From: JAEUMD01 sp050246945 | GTDB lineage: Bacteria > Pseudomonadota > Alphaproteobacteria > Rhizobiales > Hyphomicrobiaceae | Length of the DNA: 64,000 nucleotides | NCBI GenBank assembly: GCA_050246945.1 | Contig: JBFWVC010000013.1 | Span: 62,001 to 126,000 of the forward strand | Direction: 5' to 3' | Shown: positions 53,504 to 62,814 of the stretch, in pieces | How positions within the stretch are numbered: position 1 is the stretch's first letter | How the letters are laid out: each line of letters opens with the position of its first letter | Made by a program: the position numbers and the translations under genes | The notes under the pieces: generated by a model | Told to the model about the DNA's origin: nothing | Databases searched by the model: none | The model's input: only the letters and a program-made list of their open reading frames with translations

Positions 53504-54430
53504 TCACAGATCGACGCGCGCGCGCATCATGATGCCAATCTCGCGCATCGTTTGCGCCTGATCGAACGTCGCCAGAGCCACTTGGCCGCCCAGCGCCAGC
53601 GCCAGCCCGGCAACAGCACAGGAGAAACCGATTACCACTCCGCCCGGCAGACCGACGATGAGACCCGCTAGACTGGGAGGGATGCCGGCGAAGCCGAGCA
53701 CGACGAGAGCCAGTCCGCCAGCGGTGACGATCCAGCCCAGCCACGTGACCAGATGCGCAAGCAAGCGGGCGCCGCGGTATTGTTTCTCGAAGTGCAAGTC
53801 CTCGTCCAGGTCCGCCAACTCGCGCGCACGCCGCGCGACCACCTCCGGGAGGCGCAGGGCATCCTCGCCGTTGCCATCGTGGTTGCGATCCTCGGCGCGC
53901 ATGGGCTGAGCCGCCTGCGACGTCCCGTGAACATCGCCCTGCGCATGCGCCGGTCGTGTCACAACGGGCTGGCTGGAGAGCTCGCCCAGCCTGATGCGCG
54001 GACCCGCGGCGCGCTCCCTGTGCTGAGCCTGAGCCACGTGCGCTTGATGCGCGTGTTGCTGTGGCGTCGCGCGCTGTACAGCGTGCTGAGGCGGCGCATG
54101 TTCGGCGTGTCCCTGATGTGGCGGACCCGCCGGCTGCTGGTAGGCACCGGAATAGCCGAACGCATCGGGGGTTGCACGGTGTGACTCGGCTCCCGTATCA
54201 ACGCCGGCATGTGCTTGCGACGATGGAACGTGCCGCTGCGGCTGCTGACGCGGTGCATAGCCCAGCCGCGCGAGGCCAGCGCGCGCAGCCTCGCCTTCGA
54301 GCGAGTCTGCGAATGCTTCGGCGAGATAGTGGTAGTACTGGGCTGCGCGCTCACGTTCTCCGGCCATTTCGGCGCGGTGGCCTGCCTCGAGATACTGGGC
54401 GGGCGTATAGGTCTGCGGCTGCGACGACAT
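53504..54430 (-). CDS. Membrane protein with His/Gln-rich linker, unknown
   Basis: 308 residues. An N-terminal helical segment (YLEAGHRAEMAGERERAAQYYHYLAEAF) resembles a single TPR-like hairpin. A His/Gln/Ala-rich disordered linker spans about 60-180. Then come a charged helix (VARRARELADLDEDLHFEKQYRGARLL) and two transmembrane helices, LVTWLGWIVTAGGLALVVLGF and LPGGVVIGFSCAVAGLALALGG, ending in QTMREIGIMMRARVDL. The combination suggests a membrane protein sensing or gathering partners. I do not recognise the family. Confidence 0.6.
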   Translation of the reverse strand: MSSQPQTYTPAQYLEAGHRAEMAGERERAAQYYHYLAEAFADSLEGEAARAGLARLGYAPRQQPQRHVPSSQAHAGVDTGAESHRATPDAFGYSGAYQQPAGPPHQGHAEHAPPQHAVQRATPQQHAHQAHVAQAQHRERAAGPRIRLGELSSQPVVTRPAHAQGDVHGTSQAAQPMRAEDRNHDGNGEDALRLPEVVARRARELADLDEDLHFEKQYRGARLLAHLVTWLGWIVTAGGLALVVLGFAGIPPSLAGLIVGLPGGVVIGFSCAVAGLALALGGQVALATFDQAQTMREIGIMMRARVDL

Positions 54431-54524
54431 CAGGCTCGGTTGCTTTGGCGGATTTGATAAGGTCAGGAATAGTGTGGGTCGAGTCCGGCCACTGTGGCCC
54501 GCTCCGTGTCAGTGCATGAGAACC

Positions 54525-54578
54525 GAAATCATGCCTCCGTCAGAAGCATGGCTGCTTCCGTCTCAGCCGATCAGGCTC
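54525..54578 (+). repeat. Dispersed repeat R1, copy c1
   Basis: AAGCATGGCTGCTTCCG, then TCTCAGCCGATCAGGCTC, with the shared stem-loop AAGCA-TGGC-TGCTT. It lies 15 bases before copy c2 in the 305-base gap between two minus-strand genes. Confidence 0.85.
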
Positions 54579-54592
54579 TGATTTCAGAGACT

Positions 54593-54645
54593 GATTCACG
54601 CCTTCGGCGGTAGCATGGCTGCTTCCGTCTCAGCCGATCAGGCTC
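54593..54645 (+). repeat. Dispersed repeat R1, copy c2
   Basis: GATTCACGCCTTCGGCGG, then TAGCATGGCTGCTTCCG and TCTCAGCCGATCAGGCTC. The paired arrangement repeats that of b1/b2 at 23264-23382. Confidence 0.85.
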
Positions 54646-54735
54646 TTGCTAACCATCTTAGCACCCTTGCGAGCACTTGTCCGTCCGCCAATCGGCGTCG
54701 GGGCCAGGACACGTCGCGAGCGGCATCCCTGTTTC

Positions 54736-56280
54736 TCAATCCTCATCATCGAACCCCAGAGCAACATGTGGGAAGGGATTGCTCCATGTATGCGTATCGA
54801 GATCGAAGGCGAGGCCCAACTCGGGATCGGCCTGGGTCTGGCGCGTGATGGGGAAGATCACGCGGCGGCCATCGCGACGCAGCGAGCCAGGATAGGTGCT
54901 CACGCGCTCCTTGGGCTCGCGCACGTCGAGCGGGGTGATGGAGAAGGTGGCGGGATCGAGCCTGAGCACGGTGGGACCGCGCCAGCGACCGGGGTAATAG
55001 CGGCGGTTGAAGATACCGAAAATGTAGACGTGGCCGCTGTCCTCGATCCCGTTCGGCCAGGTCAGATGCGGGAAGATCTCGGGCGGATACACGAAAATCT
55101 CGATGGTGCCGTCTGGATGGCGGACGATGATATCGTTGTAGATCCAGGGGTCCGCGTACTCATCGCCGTAGTCGCTCACCTCGCCGCCAATCTGCAACTG
55201 CCTGCCATCGGCAAGTTTCAGGCACAATGACTCCTCGCGCACTGCAGTCCAGACGATGTCGCCGCGCGTGCGTTTCAGCTTTGAGGCTTCGATATCGGCG
55301 GTGAGCCGTGCAAACCACGCATCATATTCCGGGGTGCCGAATTCAGGCGTCTCCTCGCCCAAATCCGCCGGCTGAGCGAACAAGGCCAACTTCGGCTCTG
55401 GCGGGGCATGATCACCGAAATGCAGTCGCGCGCGCGAGGGCGCCCAGTTGTGGCGCGCCATTTCGAGCCAGAAGCGATTTTGGCTGCGCTCGGGATTTTC
55501 GGTGCCATACGCCGGATTCTTGAGCTTGCGATAGTCGGCGGCGCTGACGGGGAAAATCGACTCGTCGCCATGTGCGCGACGCGTCCAGTTTCCGGTTGCG
55601 ATATCGAACTCGAATACGTGCTCGTTGGGATCGTAGCGGTCGTAGCGTTGAACCTTGCCGCCTGAGACAAGAATTGTCGTCTCGCCGATCCTCTCGGCGA
55701 TGTGCCCGTTGATCCAGCCCGGATTTTCACCGGTTGTCACAACGTGCTCGAAGCGCAGCGTGTGGATGTCGAATTTCAGCACCTGTATCGTGCCGGGGCG
55801 GCGCAGATCGTGATAGCCGAGCGAGCCGATCATCCAGATGGTGTCACCGATCAATGTCGCGGTGTGGAAATCGGTGGGCGGGAAGACATCCCGGGGATAG
55901 AGGTAGATCTCGCGGCGACCGCCTGAGTACTCGACCACTACGTCATTGTAGATGCAGAAGTCGGAGTCGTAGGAATCCTCGTGCTCGCCGGCGATATGGA
56001 TGACGCGGCCATCGGGCAGCGCTGTCGTCGTGCGGCCGAAGCGCTCCCAACTCCAGGCGGGACCGGGTTCGCTGTCACGGTAGCTTGAGTGGGAAGGATT
56101 TCTGCATTCCTGCCCCTTGCGGCTTCTCCAATGATCGTGCCCGACGTGCTGGCGCAGCGCGTAGCCGGTCCAGCCGTTTTCGATCGACAGCTGCCAGAGC
56201 GGATTCTCGACCCACTCGGGATGCGCTGTGCCATAGCGCGTGCGCGTTTGGTTGTGGCGTTCGGTACGCGGCTCGCTCAT
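54736..56280 (-). CDS. Two-repeat beta-propeller/kelch-like protein, unknown
   Basis: 514 residues from MSEPRTERHNQTR. The protein is duplicated internally: YNDVVVEYSGGRREIYLYP with an IWMIGS strand and VLKFDIHTLRFE in the first half match YNDIIVRHPDGTIEIFVYP, YIFGIF and VLRLDPATFSIT in the second. Short beta strands with Gly and Trp alternate, as in propeller blades. No signal peptide, so probably cytoplasmic. No catalytic residues are obvious. I do not recognise the family; a protein-interaction or carbohydrate-binding role is only a guess. Confidence 0.6.
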   Translation of the reverse strand: MSEPRTERHNQTRTRYGTAHPEWVENPLWQLSIENGWTGYALRQHVGHDHWRSRKGQECRNPSHSSYRDSEPGPAWSWERFGRTTTALPDGRVIHIAGEHEDSYDSDFCIYNDVVVEYSGGRREIYLYPRDVFPPTDFHTATLIGDTIWMIGSLGYHDLRRPGTIQVLKFDIHTLRFEHVVTTGENPGWINGHIAERIGETTILVSGGKVQRYDRYDPNEHVFEFDIATGNWTRRAHGDESIFPVSAADYRKLKNPAYGTENPERSQNRFWLEMARHNWAPSRARLHFGDHAPPEPKLALFAQPADLGEETPEFGTPEYDAWFARLTADIEASKLKRTRGDIVWTAVREESLCLKLADGRQLQIGGEVSDYGDEYADPWIYNDIIVRHPDGTIEIFVYPPEIFPHLTWPNGIEDSGHVYIFGIFNRRYYPGRWRGPTVLRLDPATFSITPLDVREPKERVSTYPGSLRRDGRRVIFPITRQTQADPELGLAFDLDTHTWSNPFPHVALGFDDED

Positions 56281-56354
56281 GGCGGTTATGCGGGGCTTTC
56301 CGTTCCCTTCCACTGGTGATGCAAAAATAGTGCGCGGTGAATGGGGGGCAACAA

Positions 56355-56388
56355 CAAAAAAGCGCCCGGTGCCGTGGCTCCGGGCGCT
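56355..56388 (-). terminator. Intrinsic terminator of carD
   Basis: AGCGCCCGG (56361-56369) pairs with CCGGGCGCT (56380-56388); on the minus strand the stem is followed by a T run (A run at 56355-56360 on the plus strand). It lies 62 bases beyond the carD stop. Confidence 0.8.
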
Positions 56389-56450
56389 CGTGTCAGTATC
56401 TAAGGTTCATCTCAACATGATTGGCCGCCCGCCTTTGTGGCGTTGCCGCT

Positions 56451-57485
56451 TCAAGCGGCCGCGGCTTCCTCTGCCTCCTCGGCTTCGGCTTCCGCCTCGG
56501 CGGCCGCGCGACGACCCTTCGCACTCTTCGAGAGCACGTCGGTGATGCGCTGGACCGCGCCCCGCTCGTCGAGCTTCTCGACAGCGGCCAACTCGCGAGC
56601 CATACGGTCGAGGGCGTCCTCATAGAGCTGACGCTCGGAATAGGATTGCTCAGGCTGGGCCTCGGAGCGATAGAGGTCGCGGACGACCTCGGCGATCGAA
56701 ATGAGGTTGCCGGAGTTGATCTTGGCAATGTACTCCTGCGCGCGTCGGCTCCACATGGTGCGCTTGACGCGGGCACGGCCCTTCAGGGTATCCATCGCCT
56801 TCTTGACCGTGTCCGCCTCCGCGAGTTTGCGCATACCAACGCTTTCAAGCTTGCCGGTCGGCACGCGCAGCGTCAGCTTCTCCTTCTCGAAGGTGATCAC
56901 GAACAGCTCTAGCGAGTGGCCTGCGATCTCCTGCTCCTCGATGCCGACGATGCGGCCGACGCCGTGGGCGGGATAAACCACGTACTCGTTCAGCTTGAAG
57001 CCGTGACGCTGGCCCTTCTCCTTCTTCTCCTGGGGCTTGGCTGCGGCAGAAGCAGGAGCCGAGATCTTTTCAGCAGCAGGCGCGGCAACGGCTGCGGCTA
57101 CCGCGCGCTGCGGTGCAGGCTTGCGCTTGGAGGCCTTGGCGACAGCAGCAACGGCAGCAGGCTTGGCCGCGGCCGGCGTCTTGACAGCGGCCGGCTTTGC
57201 CGCCACGGCCTTTGCGGGCACGGCGGGCTTCTTGGCGACAGCCGGCGCAGCCTTGGCTTCGGCGACCTTCGCCACTGCTGACTTCTTGGCTGCGGGCTTA
57301 GCAGCGGCCTTTGCGGCCGGCTTCTTGGCAGGAGACTTTGCAGGTGCTTTCGACGCGTTCTTGACAGCCGGAGCAGCGGCTGCTTTGGCCACCTTGTTCG
57401 TCTTGGCCGGAGCCTTCTTGGCGGCGCTCGGAGAAGCGGCCTTGGGCGTGCGAACCTTCGACTGTGTCTTATTCTTCTGGGCCAT
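56451..57485 (-). CDS. carD: CarD family transcription regulator with histone-H1-like N-terminal extension
   Basis: 344 residues from MAQKNKTQSKVRT. Residues 161-330 are a CarD domain: FKLNEYVVYPAHGVGRIVGIEEQEI is the RNA polymerase-binding part, and LRVPTGKLESVGMRKL, RARVKRTMWSRRAQEYIAKI and ISIAEVVRDLYRSE the DNA-binding helical part. CarD stabilises open promoter complexes, especially at rRNA promoters. Residues 1-160 are an unusual Ala/Lys/Pro-rich run of KKPAAKAAAKPAAKK-type repeats like histone H1 tails. Most alphaproteobacterial CarD proteins lack such a long tail, which should bind DNA non-specifically. Followed by a clear terminator. Confidence 0.92.
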   Translation of the reverse strand: MAQKNKTQSKVRTPKAASPSAAKKAPAKTNKVAKAAAAPAVKNASKAPAKSPAKKPAAKAAAKPAAKKSAVAKVAEAKAAPAVAKKPAVPAKAVAAKPAAVKTPAAAKPAAVAAVAKASKRKPAPQRAVAAAVAAPAAEKISAPASAAAKPQEKKEKGQRHGFKLNEYVVYPAHGVGRIVGIEEQEIAGHSLELFVITFEKEKLTLRVPTGKLESVGMRKLAEADTVKKAMDTLKGRARVKRTMWSRRAQEYIAKINSGNLISIAEVVRDLYRSEAQPEQSYSERQLYEDALDRMARELAAVEKLDERGAVQRITDVLSKSAKGRRAAAEAEAEAEEAEEAAAA

Positions 57486-58175
57486 CAGCGTCGTCTCACT
57501 CTTTGAACTCGAACCTGGATGCCGGCCCACCCGGCAGCTCAGGGAACTCGCGCCCAGTCACCTGGCCGCGAAAAAAACCACGGCGGACGGCAAGTGCCCC
57601 ACCCTGGTGTCTCGTTGGCATCGCAGGCGCACGCTCGCGAGCTGCACTCGGCAGCTCCTCCGCCCGCAATGCCATGGCTAAACTGCTCAGTTCATCTCAT
57701 CCCGCCAAAGCGACGAAAGGCCATTGACGGCAGCAGGCGATGCTGGTTGTATGGGCTTGCGGTTGTTATTCAGCAACGCGTGGTCCCGATCTGTGTCAGC
57801 TTGGCCACATTCGGTAAGACTGTAACACAATCTTCACGCAAAATGAAGTGGTGTCGCGCTGCAACGCCTTCAAGCGCTTAATTTCAGCTGCCAACTTTTC
57901 GTGTTTTTTGCAGCGCAGCAATTCTGAGGTGTGGGGCTCGGTCCTGAATCCAATCGGGAAATTCGCTCCTGCCAAGCGAATAGGAGCGGGAAGCGTAAAT
58001 TTTGTCGCACCCCCGCAGTGCCCCACAGCCACGTTATCGGGGCCGTGGGCTCCAATGACCCCCGCCAGATCACGGTCAAGGTTTGCTGAACCGCCACACC
58101 GCGTGTGCAGCACCAAAAGCCATGCGCGACACGACGTTATTTGAACAAGGCATCAATATCCGCATTGTTCAGGCA
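57486..58175. other. 690-base intergenic region between carD and fdxA
   Basis: Both flanking genes are on the minus strand. This long gap should contain the carD promoter and leader. A 7-bp hairpin CGCTCCT/AGGAGCG lies at 57964-57988; I cannot identify an RNA gene. Confidence 0.4.
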
Positions 58176-58514
58176 TCAATCGCCCGAGCCGGGCTTGTCT
58201 GAAAAATACTTGTCGAACTTGTCCGCCACGTCCTTGAATTCCTCCGCTTCGGGAAGCGCGTCCTTCTTGGCGGTGATATTGGGCCACTTGTCCGCGTATT
58301 CGCGGTTGACCTCGAGCCATTTCTCCAAACCCGGCTCGGTGTCCGGCTTGATCGCCTCGACGGGGCACTCAGGCTCGCAGACGCCGCAATCGATGCATTC
58401 GTCGGGATGAATGACAAGCATATTTTCACCCTCGTAGAAGCAATCGACGGGGCAGACCTCGACGCAATCCGTGTACTTGCACTTGATGCACTTGTCGTTG
58501 ACGATATAGGTCAT
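58176..58514 (-). CDS. fdxA: 7Fe ferredoxin
   Basis: 112 residues. CIKCKYTDCVEVCPVDCFYEG and CIDCGVCEPECPVEAI supply cysteines for one 3Fe-4S and one 4Fe-4S cluster, as in FdxA. The C-terminal ~40 residues, with GLEKWLEVNREYADKWPNI, are the usual alphaproteobacterial extension. It is a soluble electron carrier. The order SUV3-like helicase, S4 protein, fdxA, carD on one strand is conserved in Rhizobiales. Confidence 0.94.
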   Translation of the reverse strand: MTYIVNDKCIKCKYTDCVEVCPVDCFYEGENMLVIHPDECIDCGVCEPECPVEAIKPDTEPGLEKWLEVNREYADKWPNITAKKDALPEAEEFKDVADKFDKYFSDKPGSGD

Positions 58515-58697
58515 TGGCTCATGTTCCGTTCGGGTTCTGCGTGACGCCTATATAACGGGCCCGGCCACGCTGCCAAGCCCCGGTCCGCATTCTGTTCGCC
58601 ACACCTGCGTTGACAGGGCGGCGTCAACATGGCCTGCGATGACATAGCCGGCCACGGCTCTACACGAAGTCCCGCCGCCGGTCGAAGTCATACGCCG

Positions 58698-59147
58698 TCA
58701 GCGGCGGCCGCGGAGATGATCGATCAGGCGACGATCGCGCTTGGTGGGCCGGCCGGTACCTGCCCCGCGCTCCGCCTGTGGGACGAGGCTAGGCGCACGA
58801 GCAGACCCGGCGGCATCTGTACGCTGCATGTCAGGATTGGGCGACGCCGAGTTTGGTGTCAATTCCTCAAATAGTCCCTGTGCCTCGCTGGCTGGGCCGC
58901 GGCGGATGCCAGACGCAACGACCTTCAAGATGCGCACCTTGCGGCCCACAGAAACGGTAACGACATCGCCGATCTTTACCGCATGGGCGGGCTTGTCGAT
59001 CTTCTGGCGATTGACGCGCACCTTGCCTGACGTAACGAGGCCTGCGGCCAGCGTGCGCGACTTCACCACACGAGCGAACCAGAGCCACTTGTCGAGGCGC
59101 TGGCCCGAGCCGAGCACACTCTTGTGTTGCTCGTCGTCGAGTGCCAT
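58698..59147 (-). CDS. S4 domain RNA-binding protein (HslR-like)
   Basis: 149 residues. RLDKWLWFARVVKSRTLAAGLV is the S4 RNA-binding fold, continuing with GKVRVNRQKIDKPAHAVKIGDVV. The family includes Hsp15/HslR, which binds stalled 50S subunits carrying nascent chains. The last ~45 residues are Arg/Pro-rich and basic. Its start codon overlaps the stop of the helicase (TGATG), so the two are translationally coupled, suggesting a shared RNA role. Confidence 0.9.
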   Translation of the reverse strand: MALDDEQHKSVLGSGQRLDKWLWFARVVKSRTLAAGLVTSGKVRVNRQKIDKPAHAVKIGDVVTVSVGRKVRILKVVASGIRRGPASEAQGLFEELTPNSASPNPDMQRTDAAGSARAPSLVPQAERGAGTGRPTKRDRRLIDHLRGRR

Positions 59148-62100
59148 CAGGAGGTCTTCTCTTTCGACTGCTTCGCCATCGCTTCCTTGAGGGCGCCCAG
59201 CGCTGCGAAGGGCGAGTCTGGATCCACGCCACCCTTCTTCTGCTGGCGTGGTCCGGAGGAAACCACCTGGGGCCCGCGCTGCTCGTCGCCCCGTTTGCCG
59301 TGGCGCCGGTCGCGTCCACTGTGCTCGCGCTTCTGATGGCTGCCCTGCTCACGACGCTCATGGCCGGCCGCTTGGCGGTCCTTTTCCCGGCCACGCTGCG
59401 CGCGATCGCGACGACGGCCGTCCCGCTCAGCCTCGTCGCGTTGGGGACGTTCGGCCGCCTCGGTGCGAGGCTCAACAGACGTGCCGCCGAGCTCCGGCCC
59501 GGCGGAAGCGTGCGCGGTCGGCTGACCGCCTCCGTGTCCACGGCGTCCGCGGCGGCGTTCGCGCTGCTGGCTGCGGTCGGACCGATGCCTGCGCGGACGC
59601 CAAATCTCGACGACCTGCGCCTCGGAGGGCGCGGGTTCCGATGCAGCTTCCTCCGCAGCAGCGGACGCAACTGCCGCCGGCTCGTCCGGAGGTTCCGCCT
59701 GATCGCCCTCGGGAATTGCCTCCGAAGCCTCACCGTCGGCTACGCTGGCGGCGGCTTCCGCTGCTGCATCTGCTGCCGCTTCCGTGGAAGCCGCCGTGGC
59801 GTCGGGCGCGGAATCGCTTGGCGCGTCCATCTTCCCGGCATGGACGCCCGCGTGGGCAGACTCGGCAGTGGCCGGTGTCGTCGCAGATGCGCCGGCGCGT
59901 CCGGCCGTTTCCTGATTCATCCCAGTTGGGACAAGCGCAGGCGATACGGTCTTTCGCTCGACCCAGAAGCCGAGCGATTTGAGCACCGCGCCCAGCTCCT
60001 CTGGCGAGCAGCCCAGGATCGACATCATGTCCGGAAGGATGGTGAAGCCGCCGTCGCCGGTTGCCCCCGCCGGCGCTCTGTCTCCGGGAGTTTGAGGCCG
60101 CCATGCGAGCAGCGGGCGAATGAGATCGGCGAGCCGCTCAAGGATGTCGATGCGCACGACACGCGGTCCGCAAGGGTGGAAGCCACAAGCCCGGTAGAAC
60201 GCTTCGGGCGTGCCTGGGGCGGCGGCAACCGATGTAAGACCTGCTCGCGGCGGCTCAGGCATGGCGCCGAGTGTGAGGCCATGCTCGCCAGCATGCTTCA
60301 TCGACCAGAGCGTCAAGACCAGCTCCGCGGCGGCTGGCTTCAGCAGGACCGGCACGAATATGTTGAACGCACCAAAGCGCACACCGTAGCGGCGCAGGCT
60401 GGCGCGGGCAGGCTGATCAAGTGTTCGGATCTCGTCAGCCACCGCTTCGCGCCTCAATACACCGAAGCCCTCGACGAGGCGGAAGGCAATGCCGCGAGCG
60501 AGGCCGGTCAGGTCCTCCGCCTTGGCGAGATCGACGAGCGGTTTCAGCTTGTCGGCCACCAATTCGACGATCCACTTGTCGAGACGTGCCTGGACCTTTT
60601 CACGGTCGGGGACCGAAAGATGCTCATCGACATAAAGCGACACCACCGGCTTCAGCGGATCATCCGACGGCTCAATGCATGCAATCTCCTCGTCGCGCCA
60701 CAGGATGGAACCCGCGCGCGTCAGCTTGAACGCATCGGGTTTGGCGGCAGCGACGCGGCGCGCGCGCATGGCGAGTTCGCGGGAGAGGACCTGCGCCGCG
60801 GCATGACGTGACGCCTTACCGTGTACATCCTCCGAGGTCGTGTCGGGCCAGAACCGGAATCCCTTCAACCGGCCGACGAAGTGGCTTTCCACCTCGATCG
60901 CTCCGTCGTCGCTGATGGTCGCAGTCAGCTCGTCCTTGTCGCGCATGCCCTTCATCAGCGCACTTGTGCGGCGGTCGACGAACCGCTGCGTGAGGCACTC
61001 GTGCAGCGCATCGGACAGCTGATCCTCGATCTCGCGCGTGCGACCCTGCCAATGGGCCGGATCCTTCAGCCAATCGGCGCGGTTCGAAACGAACGTCCAT
61101 GTGCGAATATGGGCGATCCTGTTGGCCAGAGTGTCGATGTCGCCATCGGTACGGTCGGAGAAGGCGACGTGCTTGGCGAACCAATCCTCGGGAATGCGTC
61201 CCTCAGGTCCCATCAGGAACTTGTAGAGGTTGCCAATCAGCTCGGCATGGGAGTTGATCGAGATCTTGCGGTAATCGGGAACCTGGCAGACGTCCCACAG
61301 GCGCTCCACTGCGAGCCTGCCGTGCGCCTTGTCCATCACCTCAGGGTCGCGGCTGACTATCTCGAGCGCCTCCAGGTCATCGGCCGTGCGGGCGCGGACG
61401 AGCCGCTGCTCGCCGGGCACGGCACGCAAGCTCTCCTGCAATGCCGGCACACTCGCATAATTCAGGTTGCGGTTACGCCACTGAAGCACCTTCACACTGT
61501 CGAAAGAGTGGTTCTCCAGCCGCTCGATCAGGTCGGGTTCCAGCGGCGGCACGCCACCGGTTACACCGAATGTTCCATCATTCATGTGGCGGCCGGCGCG
61601 GCCGGCGATTTGACCCAGTTCGCCCGGCGTCAGATTGCGATGGTGCTGGCCATCGAACTTGCGGACGGAAGCGAACGCAACGTGGTCAACGTCGAGGTTG
61701 AGCCCCATGCCGATAGCATCGGTGGCGACCAGGAAATCGACGTCGCCCGACTGGTAGAGAGCGACCTGCGCATTGCGCGTGCGCGGCGAAAGGGCACCCA
61801 GCACCACGGCGGCGCCACCACGCTGGCGGCGGATCAGTTCGGCAATGGCGTAGACATCGTTGGCAGAGAAGGCGACCACCGCCGAACGGGTCGGCAGGCG
61901 GGTGATCTTCTTCTCGCCCGCATAGGTGAGCTTGGAGAGGCGTGGACGCGAGATGAAATTGGCGCCAGGAATGAGATCGGCGATCGCCTCGCGCATCGTC
62001 TGCGCGCCGAGAAGCAGCGTCTCCTCGCGGCCGCGGGCGTTGAGCATTCGATCAGTGAAGACGTGTCCGCGTTCGGGGTCGGCGGCGAGCTGGATCTCGT

Positions 62101-62395
62101 CTATCGCGAGAAAATCGACGTCGATGTCACGTGGCATGGCCTCGACCGTCGCCACCCAATAGCGCGCGCGCTCGGGCCGGATCTTCTCCTCGCCGGTGAT
62201 CAGCGCCACCCTGTCGGCGCCGACGCGGGCTGCTATCTTGTCGTAGACCTCGCGCGCCAGGAGGCGCAGCGGCAGGCCGATCATGCCGCTTTGATGGCCG
62301 AGCATGCGCTCTATGGCGAGGTGGGTCTTTCCGGTATTGGTCGGGCCGAGCACCGCGGTCACATGGCGGATGCGCGCCTCGAAATCGTTGCCCAT
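59147..62395 (-). CDS. SUV3-like helicase with long disordered tail
   Basis: 1082 residues from MGNDFEARIRHV; AGGAG lies about nine bases upstream, and the earlier in-frame ATG at 62644 adds residues unlike the family. GPTNTGKT (17-24), DEIQ (99-102), VLGALSPRTRNAQVALYQSGDVDFLVATDAIGMGLN and QIAGRAGRH are the helicase motifs shared with mitochondrial Suv3. A Suv3-type middle domain runs to about 790. The last ~290 residues are acidic Ala-rich, then Arg/Gly/Glu-rich, ending in PDSPFAALGALKEAM, a tail reminiscent of RNase E scaffolds. It is probably part of RNA decay, alone or in a degradosome. Confidence 0.9.
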   Translation of the reverse strand: MGNDFEARIRHVTAVLGPTNTGKTHLAIERMLGHQSGMIGLPLRLLAREVYDKIAARVGADRVALITGEEKIRPERARYWVATVEAMPRDIDVDFLAIDEIQLAADPERGHVFTDRMLNARGREETLLLGAQTMREAIADLIPGANFISRPRLSKLTYAGEKKITRLPTRSAVVAFSANDVYAIAELIRRQRGGAAVVLGALSPRTRNAQVALYQSGDVDFLVATDAIGMGLNLDVDHVAFASVRKFDGQHHRNLTPGELGQIAGRAGRHMNDGTFGVTGGVPPLEPDLIERLENHSFDSVKVLQWRNRNLNYASVPALQESLRAVPGEQRLVRARTADDLEALEIVSRDPEVMDKAHGRLAVERLWDVCQVPDYRKISINSHAELIGNLYKFLMGPEGRIPEDWFAKHVAFSDRTDGDIDTLANRIAHIRTWTFVSNRADWLKDPAHWQGRTREIEDQLSDALHECLTQRFVDRRTSALMKGMRDKDELTATISDDGAIEVESHFVGRLKGFRFWPDTTSEDVHGKASRHAAAQVLSRELAMRARRVAAAKPDAFKLTRAGSILWRDEEIACIEPSDDPLKPVVSLYVDEHLSVPDREKVQARLDKWIVELVADKLKPLVDLAKAEDLTGLARGIAFRLVEGFGVLRREAVADEIRTLDQPARASLRRYGVRFGAFNIFVPVLLKPAAAELVLTLWSMKHAGEHGLTLGAMPEPPRAGLTSVAAAPGTPEAFYRACGFHPCGPRVVRIDILERLADLIRPLLAWRPQTPGDRAPAGATGDGGFTILPDMMSILGCSPEELGAVLKSLGFWVERKTVSPALVPTGMNQETAGRAGASATTPATAESAHAGVHAGKMDAPSDSAPDATAASTEAAADAAAEAAASVADGEASEAIPEGDQAEPPDEPAAVASAAAEEAASEPAPSEAQVVEIWRPRRHRSDRSQQRERRRGRRGHGGGQPTAHASAGPELGGTSVEPRTEAAERPQRDEAERDGRRRDRAQRGREKDRQAAGHERREQGSHQKREHSGRDRRHGKRGDEQRGPQVVSSGPRQQKKGGVDPDSPFAALGALKEAMAKQSKEKTS

Positions 62396-62814
62396 ACGTG
62401 AAGGCTCCTGGTCTCTTTGGCCCTTGGCATTGCATTGGGCTCGGCCGAGATCAAGGCTTTCGTTGGGCGGCAGCGGGCTTGAACAGCGCGCAAACAGGGA
62501 AAGTTGGGGGCATGTGCCCGGCCCACGGGGCCGTCGCGAGGGGGCGGACACATGCCTAGCCCCATTATAGATGAACTCGCGGACCGACATCTCCCGCGGG
62601 CGCGTGGAGCCGCCTGGAGAAGGTCGAAAGTCGCGGCGGGCCACGACGCCAAGCTCTTGGACACCGTGGGCGGGAGCAGAACCTCGGAAATCCGGGACCC
62701 TGCGCTCGCCAAAATGTGAGGGCTACGACCTGCGCGGGAAACGTCGACACGTCAACGACCAGCGGGAGGCGGCCAGGTCTCGGCACCCGCACCAGGTGCC
62801 TCACACCAAGTGCC
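62396..62814. other. Intergenic region between the DUF3108 gene and the helicase
   Basis: 419 bases, likely the helicase promoter region. CACCAGGTGCCTCA (62790-62803) is followed at once by CACCAAGTGCCTCA (62804-62817), a 14-base tandem duplication whose second copy contains the stop of the DUF3108 gene. Confidence 0.4.

Noticed and set aside
54615..54848. Short ORF starting MAASVSADQA inside repeat R1
   Set aside because: The reading frame follows the repeat only for about ten codons and then diverges between copies, so coding is unproven; treated as a repeat.
57900..58110. Possible 6S-like or other structured RNA upstream of carD
   Set aside because: Only short GC hairpins are visible; no conserved central bubble or other diagnostic feature could be recognised by eye.
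59141..62401. Long plus-strand open frames opposite the SUV3-like helicase
   Set aside because: Shadows of the helicase; composition is Arg/Ala-rich and without domain features.
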